A stretch of DNA of 64,000 nucleotides. It comes from Hyphomicrobiales bacterium (GTDB lineage Bacteria > Pseudomonadota > Alphaproteobacteria > Rhizobiales > Phreatobacteraceae). Position 1 is the stretch's first letter. Each line of letters opens with the position of its first letter. The stretch covers positions 62,001 to 126,000 of the forward strand of contig JAFKKV010000018.1 in assembly GCA_017304475.1 (NCBI GenBank), in the 5' to 3' direction. The notes under the pieces were generated by a model, which was not told the DNA's origin, ran no database searches, and was given only the letters and a program-made list of their open reading frames with translations. The position numbers were made by a program, and so were the translations under genes. Positions 59,225 through 64,000 of the stretch are shown piece after piece.

Positions 59225-60259
59225 TCACTTCCAGCCGGCGCGATCCATGATCTTGAGCGCCTCGGCATTGTTCTTGGCGAACACGCCGGCATTCAGGCTG
59301 TCGGCCTTGAACTTGCCCCAGGCGGCCACTTCGGGCGGCCAGTCGACACCGGCGACCGCCGGATATTCCGAATTGCCGAAGGCGAAATAGCGCTGCGCGG
59401 CAGGCGTCGAGAGATATTCGAGATAGGCGCGGGCCGCGTCCAGGTTCTTCGAATGGCGGGCGATGCCGGCCGCCGAAATATTGACATGGGTGCCGCGGTC
59501 GCCCTGGTTCGGGAAGACGATGCGCACCTTGTCGACGATGGCCTTGTCCTCCGGCTTGGTGGATCGTGCCAGCGCACCGAAATAATAGGTATTGGCGACG
59601 CCGATATCGGCCTCGCCCGCCGCGACCGCCTTGATCTGGTCGGTGTCGCCACCGCGCGGCGGGCGCGCGAAATTGGCGACCACGCCCTTGGCCCAGGCCT
59701 CGGTCTTCTCGGCGCCATGGGCAGCCAGGATCGAGCCGGTCAGCGACTGGTTATAGACATTGGTCGACGAGCGGATGGCGACCTTGCCTTTCCATTTCGG
59801 GTCGGCGAGATCCTCGTAGCTGGCGATGGCGCCTTCGGCGACACGCTCGCGCGAGACCAGGAAGACCCGGGCGCGGGTCGAGAAGCCGAACCAGTTGCCT
59901 TCCGGGTCGCGATAGCTCGCCGGAATCCGGCTCGCCAGCACTTCCGAAGCGAAGGGCTGCAGCAGGCCGGCCTCGCGCGCCCGCTCGATGCGCCCGGCAT
60001 CGACGGTCACGAAGATGTCGGCCGGCGAATTGGCGCCTTCCGAGCGCATGCGCTCCATCAGCGGGTCCGGCTGGGCCTCGACCCGGTTGACGGTGATGCC
60101 GGTCGCCTTGGTGAACTCGGCATAGAGCGCCTCATCGGTATCGTAATGGCGCGACGAATAGAGGTTCAGCACGCGCGCCTGCGCCCGCAGGATGGCCGGC
60201 GTCGCGACGAGAATGGCGGCGCCACCGAGCAGCGCGCGACGGGTGGGGGACAGGGTCAT
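59225..60259 (-). CDS. Iron(III) ABC transporter substrate-binding protein (FbpA type)
   Basis: A 344-residue periplasmic protein from the ATG at 60259, with GGAGG seven bases upstream. A twin-arginine-like signal (TRRALLGGAAILVATPA) ends near ILRAQA. LNLYSSRHYDTDEALYAEFTKATGI is the typical start of FbpA/FutA proteins. The iron-ligand tyrosine pair is in GVANTYYFGAL, and a third tyrosine in VYNQSLTGS is likely. It is co-transcribed with the permease. Confidence 0.92.
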   Translation of the reverse strand: MTLSPTRRALLGGAAILVATPAILRAQARVLNLYSSRHYDTDEALYAEFTKATGITVNRVEAQPDPLMERMRSEGANSPADIFVTVDAGRIERAREAGLLQPFASEVLASRIPASYRDPEGNWFGFSTRARVFLVSRERVAEGAIASYEDLADPKWKGKVAIRSSTNVYNQSLTGSILAAHGAEKTEAWAKGVVANFARPPRGGDTDQIKAVAAGEADIGVANTYYFGALARSTKPEDKAIVDKVRIVFPNQGDRGTHVNISAAGIARHSKNLDAARAYLEYLSTPAAQRYFAFGNSEYPAVAGVDWPPEVAAWGKFKADSLNAGVFAKNNAEALKIMDRAGWK

Positions 60260-60523
60260 GAAGCGGCCTCCGCCAGGCGCCATCGAGCATGGCGCGGTGG
60301 GTGAGCGGTCCGGCGGCAGGGCCGGTGCTCGGGGAGGCGCATCCTAGCGTCCGCGGTTCCCCGTGCAAGTGTCTGAAAAAACATTGGAATTCTTCAAAAC
60401 TAGCAGTTTGGAATCAGTCCAGCCGAAGCGAATTCGTCAAGCGTGCCCGTGGCTTCGGCGGCGCGGCATGAGGCCGGCGACGGATGCCGTGGCAAACGTC
60501 CGCGGGCCACATGCCGGTCCGCG
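60260..60523. other. Region upstream of the iron transporter genes
   Basis: About 260 bases. It includes an A/T-rich stretch around 60370-60415, which probably holds the promoter of the transporter pair. No clear Fur, Irr or RirA box could be defined. Confidence 0.4.
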
Positions 60524-60844
60524 TCACCGCAGCGCCAAGCCTGCGACGATCAGTAGCACGCAGGCGCCGACGATCCAGGCGATCACCCGGCCGATGCGAT
60601 GCTCGAACACCCGCTTCGCATCGTATCGCGGCGGACGCTCGCTCGAGAGATAGGAGATGCCGGCGGGTTGCCGCCAGGTATTGGAGCAAGACCAGGCGAA
60701 GGACAGGACCCAGCCGAGAAACGTCCAGCCGAGGAACAGGTTGACCACGAGAATGCCGCCGGCGCTCGCATGCCCGCGTGCGAAGCCGACGATCGCGGGC
60801 AGAAAATAGACCGCAGCCAGCAGGAGGATTCCGGTCATGTCCAT
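60524..60844 (-). CDS. Superinfection immunity (Imm_superinfect) family membrane protein 1
   Basis: A 106-residue protein with helices at MTGILLLAAVYFLPAIVGFARG, ILVVNLFLGWTFLGWVLSFAWS and IAWIVGACVLLIVAGLALR. YFLPAIVGFARGHASAGGILVVNLFLGWTFLGW matches the core of the Imm_superinfect family (first described in phage T4 Imm), which is widespread in bacterial chromosomes. A link to phage exclusion in bacteria is not proven. A related gene lies just upstream. Confidence 0.75.
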   Translation of the reverse strand: MDMTGILLLAAVYFLPAIVGFARGHASAGGILVVNLFLGWTFLGWVLSFAWSCSNTWRQPAGISYLSSERPPRYDAKRVFEHRIGRVIAWIVGACVLLIVAGLALR

Positions 60845-60886
60845 GCGTGTTCTCTCAGCCGATAAACGACGGGTGGTGTCCCGCCG

Positions 60887-61363
60887 CTACCATGCGCCGC
60901 CGCCCAGGGGGCGGTTCCTGGCATAGGCGTCCCGTGCTTCTTCAGCGGCATCTTTGAACTTGGCGCGTCCCGGTGTCGGGATGATCATCGCGCCGTTGTC
61001 CGTCGCTTGGGATGCCTCTCTCCGTGATTCCGGAATGACATAGGCGGCCGTTACCGGCGGGAACATCGGCTCTGCCGCCGAGACATAGTCGGCGGGCATT
61101 TGCGACGAACGGCCGGCCGTCAAAGGGGGCGCGGCGGAGGTGATGGGGATGCCGTCATAGCGGACCTCCACGCTGTCGCTGCGCGCCCACAAATAGGCCA
61201 AGGCCCAGCCGAGGCCCGTATTGCCGGCAAGAAGGTCGAGCGTGAAGATCGACGATGTCTGTGGATGGCCCCGCCGCCACGCGATCAGTGTCGGCAGGAA
61301 GCGGCACAGAACCCAGATCGCCAGCACAATGAGCCAGAAAGAAATGCTGGTCACCAGTCCCAT
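60887..61363 (-). CDS. Superinfection immunity (Imm_superinfect) family membrane protein 2
   Basis: A 158-residue protein from the ATG at 61363, with GGTGGGGAT upstream (an ATG at 61378 is also possible). Two membrane helices, SFWLIVLAIWVLCRFLPTLIAW and IFTLDLLAGNTGLGWALAYLWA, carry the family pattern FLP.LIA.RRGH....IF.LDLL.G.TGLGWALA. A soluble C-terminal part of about 100 residues follows and is unlike its neighbour. It lies 42 bases upstream of the first family member on the same strand. Confidence 0.68.
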   Translation of the reverse strand: MGLVTSISFWLIVLAIWVLCRFLPTLIAWRRGHPQTSSIFTLDLLAGNTGLGWALAYLWARSDSVEVRYDGIPITSAAPPLTAGRSSQMPADYVSAAEPMFPPVTAAYVIPESRREASQATDNGAMIIPTPGRAKFKDAAEEARDAYARNRPLGGGAW

Positions 61364-61582
61364 CGCAATCCCCACCATACCGAGCCGTCCGGGCGGCGCC
61401 CGCAGGCGGCGATCGTCCTATCCGCCAACCTGCGCGAGCATCACGCAATGTTTCGCCTGAACCGAAGATGAAGATTTTCGCCGCGCGACGCAGATCGCGC
61501 CGGTTATCGGGTTGCGTTTGCAGGACAAGCGCCAAAGCCGATCCGGGCCATATCGCCAAGCCCTTGCCGAGCTATGATATAT

Positions 61583-61602
61583 ATTATATTTAACTATATA
61601 AT
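61583..61602. promoter_or_regulatory. Candidate BigR operator, AT-rich inverted repeat
   Basis: ATTATAT (61583-61589) and ATATAAT (61596-61602) are perfect inverted repeats around TTAACT. They lie in an A/T island (61575-61604) 34 bases before the blh start. BigR-type repressors bind AT-rich palindromes that overlap the promoter of their own operon, so this is the expected site. Binding is not shown. Confidence 0.65.
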
Positions 61603-61635
61603 GTTGTGTGGCCGGCGGCCCAAAGGAGATCGATC

Positions 61636-62535
61636 ATGAGCGAGAATGCCGACAGCGTCCCTGGCCGTCCCGAGGTCACCGGCTTTTACGATCGGCGGAC
61701 GTCGAGCATCCAATATGTCGTCGTCGATCCCGCCACCGGGTCCTGTGCCATCATCGATCCCGTGCTCGATTTCGACGAGAAGTCGGGCGCCACCGCGACC
61801 ACCAGCGCGGATGCCATTCTCGCCCATGTGCGTGAGCGCGGCCTTTCGATCGCCTGGATCCTCGACACCCATCCCCATGCCGACCACTTCTCGGCGGCGC
61901 ACTATCTGAAGGCCAGGACCGGCGCGCCGACCGCGATCGGCGCAGGCGTGACCGACGTCCAGGCGCTGTGGAAGGGGCTCTACGGCCTGCCGGACCTGGC
62001 GACCGACGGCTCCCAGTGGGACCGGCTCTTCGCCGAGGGCGACACCTTCGCCATTGGCGATATCGAGGCCCGGGTGATGTTCTCGCCAGGTCATACGCTC
62101 GCCTCCGTCACCTATGTGATCGGCGACGCGGCCTTCATTCACGACACCCTGTTCATGCCCGACAGCGGCACGGCGCGCGCCGATTTTCCCGGCGGCGACG
62201 CCCACCAGCTCTGGCGCTCGATCCAGGCGATCCTGGCTCTGCCCGAGGATACCAGGCTGTTCACCGGCCACGACTATCAGCCGGGCGGACGCCAACCGCT
62301 GTGGGAGAGTTCGGTCGCCGCGCAGAAGCGCGACAATGGCCATGTCGCCGGCCGGACCGAGGCCGAGTTCGTGGCCTTGCGCCAGGCGCGCGACCGCACG
62401 CTGCCCATGCCCAAGCTGATCCTGCACGCCCTGCAGGTGAATATTCGCGGCGGCCGCCTGCCGGAGCCGGAAGCCAATGGTCGGCGCTATCTGAAATTTC
62501 CGCTCGACGCGCTCGCGGGCGCGGCCTGGGGGTGA
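61636..62535 (+). CDS. blh: Blh-type metallo-beta-lactamase-fold sulfur dioxygenase
   Basis: A 299-residue protein from the ATG at 61636, with AAGGAG upstream. The ETHE1-like metal motif is DTHPHADHFSAAHYL (HxHxDH), followed by SPGHTLASVTYVI, FIHDTLFMPDSGTARADFPGG and TGHDYQPGGR. Blh proteins oxidise glutathione persulfide in hydrogen sulfide detoxification. It is the first gene of an operon with bigR and two YeeE/YedE genes, the same gene set as in Xylella and Agrobacterium. Confidence 0.92.
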   Translation: MSENADSVPGRPEVTGFYDRRTSSIQYVVVDPATGSCAIIDPVLDFDEKSGATATTSADAILAHVRERGLSIAWILDTHPHADHFSAAHYLKARTGAPTAIGAGVTDVQALWKGLYGLPDLATDGSQWDRLFAEGDTFAIGDIEARVMFSPGHTLASVTYVIGDAAFIHDTLFMPDSGTARADFPGGDAHQLWRSIQAILALPEDTRLFTGHDYQPGGRQPLWESSVAAQKRDNGHVAGRTEAEFVALRQARDRTLPMPKLILHALQVNIRGGRLPEPEANGRRYLKFPLDALAGAAWG

Positions 62536-62539
62536 TGCC

Positions 62540-62902
62540 ATGGCCGCGATCGACGCAACCCTGGCGAGGCCCGCCATATCGCTGGCGGTCATGCAGGAGC
62601 GGGCGGGCGAGGCTGCCGGCCTCCTGCGCACGCTCGCCAACCGCAACCGGCTGATGCTGGTCTGCACCCTGGTGGAGGGCGAATTCTCGGTCGGTGCGCT
62701 GGAAGAGCGGCTGGGCATCCACCAGCCGACCCTGTCGCAGCAGCTGACCGTGCTGCGCGAGGCCGGCATCGTGGTGACCCGGCGGCTGTCCAAGCAGATC
62801 TTCTACCGGCTGGCCGAGGCCAAGGCCGCCGAACTGGTCGGCGCGCTTTACGCCATCTTCTGCGCCGATACGCCCGAAGGCGGGCAGGGAGCAAAGCGAT
62901 GA
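62540..62902 (+). CDS. bigR: ArsR/SmtB-family persulfide-sensing repressor BigR
   Basis: A 120-residue winged-helix repressor. The recognition helix is in HQPTLSQQLTVLREAGIV. Two cysteines sit at exactly C42 (LMLVCTLVEGE) and C108 (YAIFCADT), the pair that forms a tetrasulfide or disulfide link in Xylella BigR and SqrR-type sensors when sulfide-derived persulfides rise, releasing DNA. It starts four bases after blh and overlaps pmpA by four bases. Confidence 0.93.
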   Translation: MAAIDATLARPAISLAVMQERAGEAAGLLRTLANRNRLMLVCTLVEGEFSVGALEERLGIHQPTLSQQLTVLREAGIVVTRRLSKQIFYRLAEAKAAELVGALYAIFCADTPEGGQGAKR

Positions 62903-63315
62903 CGACCTATTGGCCTTCCCTGGCGGGCGGCATGCTGATCGGCCTGTCGGTCGCCATGCTGATGCTGCTCAACGGCCGCATCGCCGGTATCAGTGGCATT
63001 GTCGCGAGCCTGTTCCGGCCGGTCGATCGCCGGTTCGTCGAGGCCGCCGCCTTCGTCGCCGGCCTGCTGCTCGGCCCGCTCGCCTATCGGGCAGGGTTCG
63101 GCCAGTGGCCCGAGATCCGGGTCCAGGCCACGCTGCCGCTGATCGCGGTCGCCGGCCTGCTGGTCGGTTTCGGCAGCCGGCTCGGCTCGGGCTGCACCAG
63201 CGGCCACGGTGTCGCCGGCCTGGCGCGATTGTCGCCGCGATCGATCGTGGCGGTGGTGACCTTTCTGAGCACCGCCGTGCTCACCGTCTATCTGATGCGG
63301 AGTGTCGGAGCATGA
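62899..63315 (+). CDS. pmpA: YeeE/YedE family sulfur transporter, subunit A
   Basis: A 138-residue membrane protein with about four helices. The conserved cysteine motif is in GSGCTSGHGVAGLARLSPRS, the signature of the N-terminal half of YeeE. PmpA and PmpB together move sulfur compounds such as thiosulfate or sulfite across the inner membrane. It is coupled to bigR and pmpB by ATGA overlaps. Confidence 0.9.
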   Translation: MTTYWPSLAGGMLIGLSVAMLMLLNGRIAGISGIVASLFRPVDRRFVEAAAFVAGLLLGPLAYRAGFGQWPEIRVQATLPLIAVAGLLVGFGSRLGSGCTSGHGVAGLARLSPRSIVAVVTFLSTAVLTVYLMRSVGA

Positions 63316-63740
63316 TCGCGTTGCGGTTTCTTGCAGCCCTTGCCTCGGGCGCCGTCTTCGGCTTCGGCCTGTCGCTGTCGGGCATGCTCGATCCGGCCCG
63401 CGTGCGCGGCTTCCTCGATGTCACCGGGGCCTTTGATCCGAGCCTTGCCTTCGTGCTCGGCGGCGCCGTCATGGTGGCGGGCATCGGCGTCTGGGTGCAG
63501 CGCCGGCTCGAGCATCCGGCTTTCGACCGCGTCTTTCACCAGCCGGTCAAGACCGCCATCGACCGGCGCCTCGTCGCCGGCTCGGCCCTGTTCGGCGTCG
63601 GCTGGGGCATGGCCGGCCTCTGCCCGGGCCCGGCGGTCGCCTCGCTTACCCTGGGGCTCGCGCCGACCGTGCTGTTCGTGGTCGCGATGGCCGCCGGGAT
63701 GGTCGCCCACGATCGGCTGGTGGGGGCCGGCGCGGCCTGA
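63312..63740 (+). CDS. pmpB: YeeE/YedE family sulfur transporter, subunit B
   Basis: A 142-residue membrane protein with about four helices, starting FLAALASGAVFGFGLSLSGMLDPARVRGFLD. The second conserved cysteine is in GVGWGMAGLCPGPAVASL. Together with PmpA it corresponds to a full-length YeeE split in two. It is the last gene of the sulfur operon. Confidence 0.9.
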   Translation: MIALRFLAALASGAVFGFGLSLSGMLDPARVRGFLDVTGAFDPSLAFVLGGAVMVAGIGVWVQRRLEHPAFDRVFHQPVKTAIDRRLVAGSALFGVGWGMAGLCPGPAVASLTLGLAPTVLFVVAMAAGMVAHDRLVGAGAA

Positions 63741-63758
63741 TCTGGCCCGCGCCGCAGG

Positions 63759-64000
63759 TCAGCCGGCGAGCCTGAAGGCACCGCTGCTGGCAAGGAACGA
63801 CGTCGTCCGGAAATCGGCCTCGGCGCGGCCATAGACGATCGGCGTGCCGTCGGGAATGGTCATCCGCCCGCCGGCCGCGACCAGCACGGCATGGCCGGCC
63901 GCGATGTCCCATTCGGCGATCGGCCCGAAGCGCACGGTCAGGTCGGCGCCGCCCTCCGCGATCACGGCATATTTGAGCGAGGAGCCGAGCGTCATGCGCC
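63759..64000 (-). CDS. cysQ: 3'(2'),5'-bisphosphate nucleotidase CysQ-like, C-terminal part (cut by window edge)
   Basis: The frame stays open to the window edge, giving the last ~80 residues. GSSLKYAVIAEGGADLTVRFGPIAEWDIAAGHAVLVAAGG is the C-terminal block of CysQ/inositol monophosphatase proteins, with the metal-binding WDxAAG motif. CysQ removes PAP, a by-product of sulfate assimilation. It ends 19 bases from the sulfur operon on the opposite strand. The other inositol phosphatase subfamilies are less likely because of the GSSLK form. Confidence 0.88.
   Translation of the reverse strand, partial: RMTLGSSLKYAVIAEGGADLTVRFGPIAEWDIAAGHAVLVAAGGRMTIPDGTPIVYGRAEADFRTTSFLASSGAFRLAG

Noticed and set aside
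60370..60420. An Irr or Fur-type iron box upstream of the iron transporter genes
   Set aside because: The ttggaattcttcaa stretch is only partly symmetric and does not fit a known iron-box consensus closely enough to call.

Overview
The window is high-GC chromosomal DNA from an alphaproteobacterium, most likely a member of the Hyphomicrobiales (Rhizobiales) such as a Bosea- or Phreatobacter-like genus. The evidence is the ctaC-ctaD-ctaB-ctaF-ctaG-ctaE cytochrome oxidase operon next to tldD and ialB, an alphaproteobacterial CheY/CheZ pair, a TipF-like flagellar factor, a BigR-type sulfide-response operon and an FbpA/FbpB pair. The genus is a guess from gene content. Almost all of the window is coding. 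I saw no rRNA, tRNA, CRISPR array, prophage or intact insertion sequence.

Layout. 1-4506: a MATE exporter (cut by the window edge) coupled to a Kef-type K+/H+ antiporter, then tldD and an ialB-like secreted protein, all on the minus strand. 4978-10391: the aa3 oxidase operon, ending in a clear terminator. 10617-15884: an M16 peptidase pair, an EF-hand protein, three small genes of unknown role, and SURF1 plus DUF983 on the minus strand. SURF1 and DUF983 normally follow ctaE directly, so this stretch looks rearranged. 16189-17370: cheY and cheZ. 17400-25430: a HAD phosphatase, an NTF2-like protein, a probable haloacetate dehalogenase, purD, xseA, two exported or anchored alpha/beta hydrolases and a membrane LytTR regulator.

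25427-27696 is the only clearly mobile stretch. Two copies of the same internally deleted IS5-type element flank two tandem units of about 770 bp. Each unit carries a paralogous secreted small protein.

27829-37328: a YbdK-type carboxylate-amine ligase, rsmE, a secreted unknown, ubiA, ribF, a MaoC hydratase, a RidA protein, a TipF-like protein and mutL. 37350-44138: a LysR regulator divergent from a polar amino-acid type ABC transporter, followed by an amidohydrolase and a D-threonine-aldolase/D-serine-dehydratase-like enzyme. This looks like one uptake-and-catabolism unit for an unidentified amino-acid-like substrate. 44231-53755: a HAD phosphatase, a patatin-like lipase, an HSL-type esterase, a transporter-coupled hybrid histidine kinase, a SCO protein, a Tat-exported metallo-beta-lactamase-fold protein, mscL and rsmD. 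53759-60259: a very long RluB-type pseudouridine synthase with a 63-bp tandem repeat, tadA, and an iron ABC permease and binding protein with no ATPase gene beside them. 60524-64000: two superinfection-immunity-like membrane proteins, a BigR-type sulfur operon (blh, bigR, pmpA, pmpB) with a candidate AT-rich operator, and the 3' part of a cysQ-like gene.

Most of the window is housekeeping. The parts that merit follow-up are the element-flanked duplication, the LysR/ABC/amidohydrolase/aldolase cluster, the repeat-bearing RluB tail and the double C-terminal peptide of CheZ.
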